Numbered from the stretch's first letter, positions 35,641 through 46,198 are shown. The stretch: 64,000 nucleotides of DNA from Actinomycetota bacterium (GCA_009699865.1 WLNJ01000004.1:19479-83478); one strand, 5' to 3'. The notes: generated by a model from the letters alone, not told the origin. Numbers and translations: made by a program.

Positions 35641-36741
35641 CTAAGCCGCAGCAGTTGCTTGCGACGCAGCGGGCGCTACCGCCCAACGCTCAACGGGCTC
35701 GCCGCCATCACGGACCACTTCGCCAAGGATGGCGAGGTGCGTCAGGTAGGCAAGAGTCTCAGGCAGGAACCAGCCGATCCGCGGCTCCTCAGGCATTCCC
35801 TCGTAGAGCAGGCTGGTGATCTCCCAAGCGCTCAGCGGCTCTGTCGCTAGCGACGAGCGGATTGCGCGCAGACGGCCTTCGACGGCCGCCTTGTTGGCTG
35901 CGGCCAGCTCAGGAATCGCGTTGACGGGCTTGCCATGGCCGGACAGGCAGAGACGAGCGCCAAGCGAGGCGACCTTGTCGAGTGACGCAAGGAACTCGCC
36001 TGCTGGGTCCGGGGTGTAGCCCACGTCGTAATAGAGGGATACGCGTCCGAGGATGTGGTCGCCACTGAAGAGCAGACGACCCTCAGGTTGATGCAGGACA
36101 ACATGCGATGGGGCATGTCCCGGGGTCTCGATGACGTTGAGGTCTCCGAGGTCACTGGGGATGGTCATGCCTTCAACCAAGTCGCGGTCTGGCTCAAGGA
36201 CCCGGTCAAAGCCCGAGTTCATTCCGCGGCGTGTTTCTCGCTGACGCTCGACTGCTTCTGGCGGCACTCCGCACAGCAGGGCGCGTGAGAGTCGGTAGTC
36301 CAAGGTGCCATCCGGGTCACTGACATATCCGCGCATGTGCTCAAGCGCTGGGTTGATCAAGATCTCGGCACCCGTGCGGTCCTTGATTGACATGGCTTGA
36401 CCTGCGTGGTCAGCGTGCGCGTGGGTACAGACAATGCGGTGGACCATGTCCACTGAGAGTCCGCACTGGTTGAGTGCGTCCTCAAGGTTGTCCATCGATT
36501 CCTCACTGTGAATACCGGTGTCAATCAGCAGCAGTCCGTCCCCGTCGGCAACAGCAAACGCATTGCCGTGCGGCACCAGCGGCCATGGCAGCGGAAGCTT
36601 CAGGCGCCAGAGGCCAGGAATGACCTTCTCGCCACGGCTCAGGTTCGGTTTGCGGGGTGTCGCGGACACGGATGCCCACGATAGAGCGACGCGCGCCCGG
36701 GCGCCGACCCAACCTGTCCCCAGCTTGGGATGCGCGGCCAC
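35641..36741 (-). CDS. Metallo-beta-lactamase-fold hydrolase
   Basis: Up to 366 residues from GTG at 36741; a GTG at 36666 is an equally possible start, since the first 25 residues look unconserved. The MBL zinc motif is IVCTHAHADHAGQ (HxHxDH), with later ligands in HAPSHVVL, FSGDHILG and CLSGHGKPV. The C-terminal helical domain (about 260-350) resembles that of glyoxalase-like or LACTB2-type hydrolases. The reaction is probably thioester or phosphodiester hydrolysis, not resolvable here. Located just upstream of metF. Confidence 0.83.
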   Translation of the reverse strand: MAAHPKLGTGWVGARARVALSWASVSATPRKPNLSRGEKVIPGLWRLKLPLPWPLVPHGNAFAVADGDGLLLIDTGIHSEESMDNLEDALNQCGLSVDMVHRIVCTHAHADHAGQAMSIKDRTGAEILINPALEHMRGYVSDPDGTLDYRLSRALLCGVPPEAVERQRETRRGMNSGFDRVLEPDRDLVEGMTIPSDLGDLNVIETPGHAPSHVVLHQPEGRLLFSGDHILGRVSLYYDVGYTPDPAGEFLASLDKVASLGARLCLSGHGKPVNAIPELAAANKAAVEGRLRAIRSSLATEPLSAWEITSLLYEGMPEEPRIGWFLPETLAYLTHLAILGEVVRDGGEPVERWAVAPAASQATAAA

Positions 36742-36787
36742 TCATGACGACCTAGACTCCGAAAAGACCTAACTGGGAGGACGGGAC

Positions 36788-37996
36788 ATGAGCAGCAAGG
36801 ACGCAGCAATCACTGAGGCACAGGCAGTAGCAATCAGCTACTTCGCGGCGGTTGCCGCACGCGATTCTGTGGGTATGGCTGCCTGCTGGGCCGATGATGG
36901 CGTGGACCACATTTTTGGCTTCGCTGATCTAAAAGGCCCCAAGGCCGTAGCGGACTACTTCGACGAACTCTTTGCGGCCTTCCCCGACCTTGAGATGAGC
37001 GTTGTTTCGACCACATCCGAAGCTGACCGCTGCGCAGTGCGCTGGCTGATGACCGGTACTTTCGCCGGACCGGGCAGCTTCCAAGGCGTGGACCCAACCG
37101 GTGCCCGCATTGAGATGGAGGGCTGTGATGTCCTCACCGTCGCTAGCGGGAAGATCACGGGCAACGCGGCCTATACCGATGGGGCTGAGTTCGCCCGTCA
37201 GATCGGCGCCTTGCCCGAGAGCGGGTCAAAGACTGAGGAGCGCCTCACTGCCCTGACCAACACGCGAACGAAGATTGGCCGCAAGTTTGCGGCATCGGAG
37301 CCTGAGGCTGTTGCCGATGGCGTCTGGGTGATCCGGGGTGGATTCCCATCCAAGACGATGAACGTCTACCTGATCGAAGAAGAGGGTGGCGTAACCGTCT
37401 TTGACGGCGGCATCAAGGCGATGACGAACTCAGTCGCCGCAGCCGGGGCTCGCTTCGGAGGCATTAACCGGGTTGTCCTCGGCCATGCCCACGCCGACCA
37501 CCGTGGTGTTGCGCCAGGACTCGCGGTCCCCGTGTTCTGCCATCAGGCAGACAAGGCTGACGCTGAGAGCGACGGCGGCGAGCATTACTTCCAGATGGAC
37601 AAGCTCGACAGGCACGCACGCTGGTTGATGCCAAGACTTCTTGAGCATTGGGACGGCGGACCGGTTGATGTAGCCGGAACTCTTGACGAAGGGGATGAGG
37701 TCGCCGGCTTCAAGGTGATCCACCTGCCCGGCCATGCTCCGGGCCTGATTGGCCTCTGGCGCGAGTCCGACCGCTTGGCTCTGGTCAGCGACTGCTTCTA
37801 CACACTTGACCCTCAGACAGGCCGCAAGGGCTTTGCGCGTGTTCCTCACAGTGCGTTCAATCTGGACACTGACCAGGCTCGGGCGAGCATCCTCAAGCTC
37901 GCTGAGATGGAGCCGGCAGCGGCTTGGGCTGGGCACGCGGATCCACTCCTGGGCGATGTCCGTTCGCTGTTGGAAACCGCAGCCCGCGAAACCTGA
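36788..37996 (+). CDS. SnoaL-like domain fused to a metallo-beta-lactamase-fold hydrolase
   Basis: 402 residues from ATG with a strong GGGAGGAC site 8 bases upstream. Residues about 8-140 fit the SnoaL/NTF2-like alpha+beta barrel (AISYFAAVAARDSVGMAACW, VADYFDELFAAFPDLEMSV). Residues about 165-402 are an MBL domain with VVLGHAHADHRGVAPG (HxHxDH), HLPGHAPGLIGL, a metal Asp in LVSDCFY and AWAGHADPL. The fold pairing is uncommon. Both halves look intact. It could couple binding of a small hydrophobic ligand to hydrolysis, which is inference. It is divergent from the other MBL gene and followed 2 bp later by a small gene. Confidence 0.83.
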   Translation: MSSKDAAITEAQAVAISYFAAVAARDSVGMAACWADDGVDHIFGFADLKGPKAVADYFDELFAAFPDLEMSVVSTTSEADRCAVRWLMTGTFAGPGSFQGVDPTGARIEMEGCDVLTVASGKITGNAAYTDGAEFARQIGALPESGSKTEERLTALTNTRTKIGRKFAASEPEAVADGVWVIRGGFPSKTMNVYLIEEEGGVTVFDGGIKAMTNSVAAAGARFGGINRVVLGHAHADHRGVAPGLAVPVFCHQADKADAESDGGEHYFQMDKLDRHARWLMPRLLEHWDGGPVDVAGTLDEGDEVAGFKVIHLPGHAPGLIGLWRESDRLALVSDCFYTLDPQTGRKGFARVPHSAFNLDTDQARASILKLAEMEPAAAWAGHADPLLGDVRSLLETAARET

Positions 37997-37998
37997 GA

Positions 37999-38376
37999 AT
38001 GGGTAAACGTTCGCGACGGCGCGGAGGGGAGGACCTCCCCTCAATTCCCGATGCGGAGTACACGCTGGCGCTGGCCGATGGTGGGTCAATTCAGTTGCGC
38101 TGCGTCATGTCCCTCAAGACACGGGAGCAGTACGCCAAAGCCGCGTCGGGCCTACATGACCGTCCCGGGGCTGCTCGAGAGGACGCATGGCAGCGGTCAG
38201 TTGAGTTCTTGTTTGAGCGCCTCGTCAACGGTTGGACTGTCGCTGGTGTTGAGTACCGCGAACAGAAGGAACTGCTGATGCGCTTCCGCGTGGCCTCGTC
38301 TGAGGAGCGCGCTGCCGTCAGGACAGCAATGCGCGAGCACCTGGCTGAGTGGTTCCCGGACATGGAAGCTCCCTGA
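37999..38376 (+). CDS. Hypothetical protein
   Basis: 125 residues from ATG at 37999, just after the fusion-gene stop; an open stretch upstream lies inside that gene and is ignored. Very basic start (MGKRSRRRGGEDL), then a beta strand region and amphipathic helices (QRSVEFLFERLVNGWTVAG, EERAAVRTAMREHLAEWFPD). No TM or signal. Family unrecognised. The 2-bp spacing implies co-translation with the SnoaL-MBL protein. Confidence 0.6.
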   Translation: MGKRSRRRGGEDLPSIPDAEYTLALADGGSIQLRCVMSLKTREQYAKAASGLHDRPGAAREDAWQRSVEFLFERLVNGWTVAGVEYREQKELLMRFRVASSEERAAVRTAMREHLAEWFPDMEAP

Positions 38377-38453
38377 GCGAGAATCGGGCTTTGGCTGGCC
38401 GTTGACCTGCCGTTCACAGATTTAGGGCCAGTCAGCGGTACGGTCATAAGTAG

Positions 38454-39860
<1,407 letters not shown>

Positions 39861-40498
39861 GCCTGCGGCGCCGCTCTCTGATCAGGGGGGCCAAGCCGAT
39901 CACTGCCATCAGGACGAGCACAACCACGGCAATGATCGCCTCGGGGCTGTCGAGGTTGTCCAACGATCCGCCCAGTGCGGTGTAAGCAAAGGCCCTCGGG
40001 GAGCAGCCGATCATCGTCGCAAGGGCAAAGTCCCGAAGGCTGATCGGCGCCAAACCGGCCGCGTAGTTGACAAGGCTGTACGGAGCACCGGGCGCCAAGC
40101 GTGCGTAGAAAACACTCCGGAAGCCGCGGGTTCCAATCCATTCCCGAATGGCAGCAATCCGTGGCCCGGCAAGGTGCTCGACAGCGTCGTGACCCCACCA
40201 GCGGGCGATTGAGAACGCAAGCACGGCGCCCAATGTCGCCGAGGCAATTGAGATTGGCACGCCAAGCGCCGTTCCAAACAGCAGGCCACTTGACGCCGCC
40301 AACAGTGGGCCCGGAACGAACAGGACGGTTAGGACCGCACTGACAACGATGAAGACCAATGGTGCCCATGGGCCCGCCTCGTGCACGCGGTCACGGACCT
40401 CACCGGCGCTAATGCCGCTAACAAAGAAGAAGGTGACCCCAGCGCCCATCAGAGTGGCCAACAGGGCCAGTCGCAGAACGGCCGCGCGTCGGTTCAAT

Positions 40499-41245
40499 TC
40501 ACTGCTCTACAACGGAGCCGGGGACGAGGTCGTCGCTCCCGTCAGGCCAGCGAACCCAAGCCTTGTGACCACCGTCGTAGTCGGGGCCGAGCAGGATCAG
40601 CTCGGCTTCCTCACCGTTGACAGTGCAACGCCCGGAACCTTCAGGGTCAAGGCCCTGCCAGATCCGCGCAAACTGGTTCGCTTCAAGTTCGGCTGCCACG
40701 GTTGATGACTCGCTGTGTCCAGGCCGGATAACCGTTGAGGGTGGCAGTGCCAGAAGCGTGTCCATAACGGAGGCGCGAAGGTCCTCAAAGGTTGTATGGC
40801 CTGGGGCTCTTACTCCGCCAACTGAGCCGAGGAAGAGTGTGTCGCCCGTGAAGACCTCCAAGACTTCCCCGCGAAGTACGAGAGCGACCATGCCAGCCGT
40901 GTGGCCGGGGGTGTGGAGCAGGTCAAAGGTCATCTGACCAAAGGCGATCGCCTCACCGGGATTGAGGTCTCCGGTAGTGCCTTCGCACAGCTCGCGCTCA
41001 ACCGGGTGAGCAAGGACAGGCGTTCCTGGGTGAGCTTCCAGCACTAGGGCAAGCTCAGCGACGTGGTCGTAGTGGTGGTGTGTCAACAGAACTGCTGCGA
41101 GGGTTGCCTCCAACTCCTCGATTCGCGCGAGCAGCGGGGCCACGGGCCCGCCAGCGTCAATCAGCACCGCGGTCCCACCCGGCTCGTCAACTACGAGCCA
41201 TGTGTTGGAAAGCCAGTCGGGATGTTCAGAACGCTCGGTGATCAC
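40499..41245 (-). CDS. Metallo-beta-lactamase-fold hydrolase (glyoxalase II-like)
   Basis: 248 residues from GTG at 41245 (VITERSEHPDWLSNTWLV); the upstream open frame of 53 codons runs into the divergent gap and the GloA start and is rejected. Zinc motif VLLTHHHYDHVAEL (HHHxDH), then LHTPGHTAGMVAL, FTGDTLFLGSVGG and IRPGHSESS, as in hydroxyacylglutathione hydrolases. A non-standard C-terminal piece (about 200-248) contains WQGLDPEGSGRC and ends in VPGSVVEQ. Its divergent neighbour is a glyoxalase I-like protein, hinting at aldehyde detoxification. Confidence 0.85.
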   Translation of the reverse strand: MITERSEHPDWLSNTWLVVDEPGGTAVLIDAGGPVAPLLARIEELEATLAAVLLTHHHYDHVAELALVLEAHPGTPVLAHPVERELCEGTTGDLNPGEAIAFGQMTFDLLHTPGHTAGMVALVLRGEVLEVFTGDTLFLGSVGGVRAPGHTTFEDLRASVMDTLLALPPSTVIRPGHSESSTVAAELEANQFARIWQGLDPEGSGRCTVNGEEAELILLGPDYDGGHKAWVRWPDGSDDLVPGSVVEQ

Positions 41246-41307
41246 AGGCGCATCGTACCTGTATGAGTTCCTGTGGCTTCCGCCACAGGCAACCGTAGGC
41301 TGGGAGT

Positions 41308-41688
41308 ATGCGCCTGATCCACACTTGCTACCGAGTCCTTGACCTCGATCGGTCAAAGACCTTCTATGAGGCACTTGGCTTTGAGGAAGTCGGGCGCATC
41401 CCAATTGGGTCCGAGGCCACCAACCTCTTCATGAACCTCCCTGGTGACGGTGACGAACCGCGGCTCGAGCTAACCCTCAACCACGACAGGACTGAGCCTT
41501 ACGACATCGGCACGGGCTACGGGCACATTGCTCTTGCCGTCGGTGACATTGACCTTGCGCTGGAGCGGCTGTCAGGTCTGGGCATTGAGCCCGAGAAGCC
41601 GCCCTACACAATCCGCGAGGGCGGAACGCGCCTCTGCTTTGTCGCTGATCCGGATGGGTATCGGATCGAACTTCTCGGCCGTTCTTAG
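41308..41688 (+). CDS. gloA: Lactoylglutathione lyase (glyoxalase I-like, VOC fold)
   Basis: 126 residues of the vicinal-oxygen-chelate fold in two beta-alpha-beta-beta-beta repeats. The four metal ligands of glyoxalase I are present: His5, Glu54, His73, Glu121. Motifs YRVLDLDRSKTFYEALGF and DPDGYRIELLG are classic GloA. Since actinobacteria generally use mycothiol rather than glutathione, the thiol partner is uncertain. It is divergent from a glyoxalase II-like gene and 8 bp ahead of a ppx/gppA gene. Confidence 0.92.
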   Translation: MRLIHTCYRVLDLDRSKTFYEALGFEEVGRIPIGSEATNLFMNLPGDGDEPRLELTLNHDRTEPYDIGTGYGHIALAVGDIDLALERLSGLGIEPEKPPYTIREGGTRLCFVADPDGYRIELLGRS

Positions 41689-41696
41689 GAGCGAGA

Positions 41697-43220
41697 GTGG
41701 AGCCCCGCCGCACAGTCGTGAAGGACCTTGGGTCCAACTCATTCCGCATGGTGGTCTACGAATGGGTTCCGGGCGAGTGGTGGCGCCGAGCCGATGAGCT
41801 GAACGAGACGGTCCGTATTGGACAGGGGCTTGACGCCACCGGAAGCCTGAGCGACGATGGCATTGAGCGTGGCTTGCGGGCAGTTGAACTTTTCGACCAT
41901 GCCCGGCGCGCGTTTGGCATCGAGGCCGCAGACACGATCACGGTGGCCACAAGCGCGATCCGCGATGCCCGCAATGGGCCGGAGTTCGTTGCCCTTGCAG
42001 AGGCCCTTGGATCGCCGGAGGTGAGGGTTCTCTCGACTGCTGAGGAGGCTCGCTACGGAATGCTCGCGGCCGTCAACTCCACTGCGCTGACAGACGGTTG
42101 GACATTGGACATTGGCGGGGGCAGCCTGCAGCTCTGTCAGGTGGAGGCCCGGGACTCCGTTAGCTGTGGCTCCTGGCCGCTCGGGGCTGTTCGCATGACC
42201 GAGCACTTCCTGTCGCCTGACCGCGACGAACCCGCTCGCCCGGAGGACATCAAAGCGCTCAGCCGACACGCGGTTGAGGCACTGCAGGAAGCTGGCATCG
42301 CCGATATCGGCGGGTCGATGGTTGCCGTGGGTGGCGCCATCAGAAATCTTGCAGCAGCAGCTAGGAATGAGGACGGACTTCCGTCTATTGGTGTTCAGGG
42401 CTACCTGCTGACGGCCGATCGGTTGGACGCGCTGATCACACGGATCGCCGAGCTTCCTCCATCCAAGCGTGGGCAGATCGCTGGCATCAAGACGGGGCGG
42501 GGTGAGATTGTCCTCGCGGCAGCTGTGGTTGTCCGGGCCGTCCTCACGGTGACCGGGATGGAAGCTGTCGAGGTAACGGAGTCCGGGTTGCGGGAAGGGC
42601 TGTTCTTCGAGCGGTATCTGGCTCCTGCGGACCCGCCACTGTTCCCTGATGTTCGCGGTGCGAGCGTGCGGAACTTGGCTTACCAACACCGAGTTGACCT
42701 GACGCACTCCGACAGGGTCAGCGAGCTGGCCTTGGGTATGTACGACTCATTGAGAGACACGGATGTCAAGTCCGGCAAGGGCAGGATGCGCGAACTGCTC
42801 TGGGCGGCGGCAGTCCTACATGACGTGGGTAAGACCGTTGACTACGACGACCACCATCTTCACTCCAAGTACCTGATCCTCGGCGCCGGCCTGCCTGGCT
42901 ACACCCCGCGCGAGCTCGCGCTAATCGCGCTGATCGCCCGCTACCACCGCAAGGGCAACCCGGAACCGAACGGATTGGGGAGCCTGCTCGTGGATGGAGA
43001 CCGAGAGCGTCTGCGTCGCGCTGCCACGCTGCTTCGGATTGCAGAATTCCTTGAGCGCGGACGCGATGGGTCGGTCAAGTCAGCGGTACTTGTGCCCACT
43101 GACGGTGGCGTCAGGCTTGACCTTGAGGTTGACGGCAACCCAACGCTTGCCAAGTGGGGCGCCGAGCAACAGGCAGGCCTGTTTGCTGAGGCATTTGGCC
43201 GTCCGCTGACGGTTAGTTAA
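41697..43220 (+). CDS. Ppx/GppA-family phosphatase with HD domain
   Basis: 507 residues from GTG. The N-terminal two-thirds are an actin/ASKHA-fold Ppx-GppA domain: VKDLGSNSFRMVVYEW (phosphate 1), ATSAIRDARNG, LDIGGGSLQL (phosphate 2) and GGAIRNLA. The C-terminal third (about 330-480) has an HD motif, AAVLHDVGKTVDYDDHH. This two-domain layout matches exopolyphosphatase/pppGpp phosphohydrolases of the longer type; actinobacteria also carry short Ppx forms lacking the HD domain. It would degrade polyphosphate or (p)ppGpp. Follows gloA at 8 bp. Confidence 0.92.
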   Translation: MEPRRTVVKDLGSNSFRMVVYEWVPGEWWRRADELNETVRIGQGLDATGSLSDDGIERGLRAVELFDHARRAFGIEAADTITVATSAIRDARNGPEFVALAEALGSPEVRVLSTAEEARYGMLAAVNSTALTDGWTLDIGGGSLQLCQVEARDSVSCGSWPLGAVRMTEHFLSPDRDEPARPEDIKALSRHAVEALQEAGIADIGGSMVAVGGAIRNLAAAARNEDGLPSIGVQGYLLTADRLDALITRIAELPPSKRGQIAGIKTGRGEIVLAAAVVVRAVLTVTGMEAVEVTESGLREGLFFERYLAPADPPLFPDVRGASVRNLAYQHRVDLTHSDRVSELALGMYDSLRDTDVKSGKGRMRELLWAAAVLHDVGKTVDYDDHHLHSKYLILGAGLPGYTPRELALIALIARYHRKGNPEPNGLGSLLVDGDRERLRRAATLLRIAEFLERGRDGSVKSAVLVPTDGGVRLDLEVDGNPTLAKWGAEQQAGLFAEAFGRPLTVS

Positions 43221-43524
43221 ACGGGCCCGACGGAACTTCGGCCGGACCGGCCGGAATCGGCACTTCGAGTGGCTGAACGGGAGCTTCCACAAACGCTTCC
43301 ATTGCCTCCTCAATCCCAAAGGCTGACCCGTCGCAGTGAATCCTGAACCGCTTGGGGGCGACGCGCTCGTCAGCCTCCACCGGAACGCCAAACAGCTCAT
43401 CCCAGCCAAACAGCTCGAGGTTGCCGGGGTTGAGCAGGATTGCCTTGGCTGGCATTGGGCAGGTGGAATCGTGATGTGCGAGGCCCGCCTTAACGAACGC
43501 TCTCATTTCCTCTTCAAGTCCCAT
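43213..43524 (-). CDS. Hypothetical protein
   Basis: 103 residues, soluble. The N-terminal half has GLAHHDSTCPMPAKAILLN and GNLELFGWDELFGVPVEAD; the C-terminal part is acidic/Pro-rich (EAPVQPLEVPIPAGPAEV). The single HHDSTCP cluster (two His, one Cys) might bind metal but is unsupported. It overlaps the convergent ppx gene by 8 bp and is 41 bp from the AgpS-like gene on the same strand. Family not recognised. Confidence 0.5.
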   Translation of the reverse strand: MGLEEEMRAFVKAGLAHHDSTCPMPAKAILLNPGNLELFGWDELFGVPVEADERVAPKRFRIHCDGSAFGIEEAMEAFVEAPVQPLEVPIPAGPAEVPSGPFN

Positions 43525-43565
43525 AGGTCAAGTGTGACAGCGACAGGCCGCTGTCACCAGTTTTG

Positions 43566-45149
43566 TCATGGGCCGATCAGAACGCCGGGGTTGAGGATCC
43601 CCGCCGGGTCAACAGATCGCTTTGCTGCTGCCAGAGCACCAGCGAATACTTCTGGCCGCTGCTTGTCGTACCAGGGACGGTGATCTCGGCCCACGGCGTG
43701 ATGGTGGGTGATGGTGCCGCCGGAGGCGATCAGCGCGTCCCCTGCTGCCCGTTTGATCGCATCCCACTGCGCCACTTCGCTGCCACGCTCGGCTGGGGCA
43801 AGGACAGTGAAGTACGGGGCTGGCCCATCCGGGTAGACATGGGTGAAGCGGCAGCTGACTTGGCCTCCACCGCAGATGTCAGCCAGCGCTGCTTCCACGG
43901 CGGTTGTGACGTTGCCCATCAAGTCGGGCAGTTTGTCCCAAGTGATGGCGGTCTCGAAAGTCTCGGAGAGCACTCCCATCCGAACGAAGGTGTCGCGCAG
44001 GTATGGCGCTCTGAGGAACGCTTCACGCCATGCACCTGACGCGCCCTCGCGGCCACCACCGCTTACCTGTTCCCACTCGCCGCCGTGGGCCTTGCAGATA
44101 GCAAGCGCCTGATCCAGCTCACCGCTGACATCGCGACCGGCTGACTCAAAGGCCACGACGAGAATCGCGGACTCGCCATCACCCGCACCGGTCAGTGAGG
44201 CCTCGGAGGGGTCAAGTAGCCGAAGGTTGGCTGGGCGGAGCCTGGCTTGGACTATCTCGCGGACGGCATCGGCGGCAATCGCGAAGGACCCAAACTTGAC
44301 TGCGGTCTGCGCCCGTGTGTCCGGCTTGGGCCGAACGCGAACCCAGCTTGAGGTGATGACCCCAAGAGTTCCTTCGCTGCCGAGCAACATCCTGTCGGGG
44401 CTGGGTCCTGCTCCGCTGCCAGGCAGTCGGCGGGAATCCCACACCCCTGATGGTGTGACCGCCCGGACGGACTCAACAAGGTCGTCGATGTGTGTTTCTG
44501 CAGTCGCGAAGTGGCCACCGGCCCGCGTGGCGATCCAGCCGCCAAGGGTTGAGAACTGGAACGACTGCGGATAGCAGCGCAGGGTCAGGTCCTGTTCGGA
44601 GAGGGCTGCCTCAAGCGTTGGTCCCAACGCACCGGCTCCGATCCGGGCTGCGCCTGAAACGCGGTCAACTTCCTCCAGCTGGTTGAAGGCCCCGGTGTCC
44701 AGCGTTACGGCGCCCGCAAAATCGGTTCCTACCCGTGGTTCAACTCCGCCGACAACACTTGTTCCGCCACCGAATGGGATGACCGCAACGCCTTCCGCGC
44801 TGGCCCAAGCCAGCACTGAGGCGACCTCGTCCTCATCGTGCGGCCGCAGGACTGCGTCGGTCAGATGGTCGATCTCGCCCCGGAAGGCCCGGACTACATC
44901 TCTGTAGGCGGCACCGTGGGAATGGAATACCCGTGCGTGATCGCTTGTGTCGGCGATCGCCTCAAGCTGGGTGGGAACCTGAACCCGGGGTGGGCTTAGG
45001 TCAATGTCAGCCAGCGCGACCGGGTCTTCGATGTCAGTTCTGCCGAATCCAAGGTGGGCGGCAAAGCCTGCGGCCATCTGTTCGACCTCTGAGCGTGGGG
45101 GTTCCTCGTCCTCAAAGCCCCAACCCCAGTGCTTGCGTGTCCGTTCCAT
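43566..45149 (-). CDS. agpS: FAD-linked oxidase, alkylglycerone-phosphate synthase-like
   Basis: 527 residues from ATG at 45149 (MERTRKHWGWGFEDE); an open frame upstream overlaps the divergent NUDIX gene and is not used. The GlcD-type PCMH FAD domain is visible (VAVIPFGGGTSVVGGVE; PQSFQFSTLGGWIATRAGGH). The C-terminal GTITHHHAVGRDHRPWY carries the His cluster conserved in alkylglycerone-phosphate synthases. The N-terminal KHWGWGFED is also AGPS-like. Length equals the mycobacterial homologue annotated AgpS. AGPS replaces an acyl with an alkyl chain to make ether lipids. Whether this enzyme does so, or is a D-2-hydroxyacid oxidase relative, is unproven. Confidence 0.82.
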   Translation of the reverse strand: MERTRKHWGWGFEDEEPPRSEVEQMAAGFAAHLGFGRTDIEDPVALADIDLSPPRVQVPTQLEAIADTSDHARVFHSHGAAYRDVVRAFRGEIDHLTDAVLRPHDEDEVASVLAWASAEGVAVIPFGGGTSVVGGVEPRVGTDFAGAVTLDTGAFNQLEEVDRVSGAARIGAGALGPTLEAALSEQDLTLRCYPQSFQFSTLGGWIATRAGGHFATAETHIDDLVESVRAVTPSGVWDSRRLPGSGAGPSPDRMLLGSEGTLGVITSSWVRVRPKPDTRAQTAVKFGSFAIAADAVREIVQARLRPANLRLLDPSEASLTGAGDGESAILVVAFESAGRDVSGELDQALAICKAHGGEWEQVSGGGREGASGAWREAFLRAPYLRDTFVRMGVLSETFETAITWDKLPDLMGNVTTAVEAALADICGGGQVSCRFTHVYPDGPAPYFTVLAPAERGSEVAQWDAIKRAAGDALIASGGTITHHHAVGRDHRPWYDKQRPEVFAGALAAAKRSVDPAGILNPGVLIGP

Positions 45150-45179
45150 GAGCGCGGGAGGATAAGGGCGCGTAACCTG

Positions 45180-45842
45180 ATGGGTGAGATGCCCCAGTCC
45201 GGATCCCAACTTTTGGCCGTTGGCCCATGGCTCCCAGAAGCCGTCCATGCCAGCTGGACTGCCGACCCTTACATCCCGACAGAGGAGGCGACGGCTGCCG
45301 CTGATGTTGAGCTCCAGGGCCTCAAGGACCGTGGGTCCCCAAGCCACGACGGGCTCGCCGCACGGCTTGCAGCCTGGGAACAAACACCTGATGGTCTTGT
45401 CATGAGCCTGCAGCCGGCCCGATGGGCACTGAGGCTGCTTGATGGGGCTGACATCGCTTCGCTCAGCGCCTTGTGTGTTGTCAGATCAGCGGATGGTCAG
45501 TGGCTGGCAGGGCGCCGTGCGGATTGGGTAGCAAGCTGGCCGGGCCGTTGGGCGCTTGGTGCGGGTGGAGCCGTGGAGGTCTCTGAGAATCCTGTTGAGT
45601 CAATGACTCGGGAGCTTGAGGAGGAGTGGTCCGCTGTTCCGGAGCATCTTTCAATTGAGGCACTTGTCCAAGTGCCTTCGGGGATGACACTGCTGGTTGG
45701 GACCGCGACCTTGCCTGACGGGATGGAGGTCACTCCGGACGCTGAGCACGACGAGTTCATGTGGTGGCCAGCGGACATCAACGACTGGCCGGATGAAGCT
45801 GATGCGCCCCTGCGCGCGATGGCAGCGATGCTGAACCGATGA
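45180..45842 (+). CDS. NUDIX hydrolase
   Basis: 220 residues from ATG at 45180 (a second ATG at 45189 is possible). The NUDIX box GAVEVSENPVESMTRELEEEW fits Gx5Ex7REUxEExGU except that Ser replaces the final Gly. The catalytic Glu residues are intact. The N-terminal 100 residues form an extra domain (GDP/thiamine-pyrophosphatase-like layout) and the C-terminus has EFMWWPADINDWP. Substrate unknown, probably a nucleoside diphosphate derivative. Divergent from agpS across 30 bp; the stop overlaps the next ATG. Confidence 0.85.
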   Translation: MGEMPQSGSQLLAVGPWLPEAVHASWTADPYIPTEEATAAADVELQGLKDRGSPSHDGLAARLAAWEQTPDGLVMSLQPARWALRLLDGADIASLSALCVVRSADGQWLAGRRADWVASWPGRWALGAGGAVEVSENPVESMTRELEEEWSAVPEHLSIEALVQVPSGMTLLVGTATLPDGMEVTPDAEHDEFMWWPADINDWPDEADAPLRAMAAMLNR

Positions 45843-46186
45843 CATCAACTGACCGCGACCGGGCCTTTCTCAGTCTCGAAACGATGTCGTTTGTCCACTC
45901 AGCCGTTTATGCAGGACTGCTTGCGTGCTGGCTGTTGGACGGGCCCAAGGCTTTGAGGGCGGGCTTTGGATGGGCGCACGGCGTGCTCTGGATCGTGATG
46001 ACCATTCTCGTGATTGTGGCCGCGCGCAAAGCGATTGTCTCCTTTCGGCTTGCCGTTTTGGTCGCTGTGATCGGCGGACTTGGGCCATTTGCTGGCACGG
46101 CAGGCTTCGTTCTTGAACGCCGCTCGAAGGTCCGTGAGAGCGCTGAGTCTTATGCCGTTCACAAGCAAGGCCCCAGAGCGCGCTAG
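45839..46186 (+). CDS. DUF3817-like small membrane protein
   Basis: 115 residues with three hydrophobic segments. The pattern of an N-terminal helix, GWAHGVLWIVM, then GGLGPFAGTAGFVLERR resembles the DUF3817 family of actinobacterial inner-membrane proteins (HG, P-x-G, ER). Function unknown. ATG overlaps the NUDIX stop (ATGA), and the gene ends 12 bp before the 2-oxoglutarate dehydrogenase gene, so all three may be on one transcript. Confidence 0.65.
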   Translation: MTSTDRDRAFLSLETMSFVHSAVYAGLLACWLLDGPKALRAGFGWAHGVLWIVMTILVIVAARKAIVSFRLAVLVAVIGGLGPFAGTAGFVLERRSKVRESAESYAVHKQGPRAR

Positions 46187-46198
46187 TGTTACTTATCG

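Noticed and set aside
41739..42707. 322-codon open frame antisense to the Ppx/GppA gene
   Set aside because: Composition is that of a shadow frame (many Arg, Gln, His, Cys), with no homology signature.
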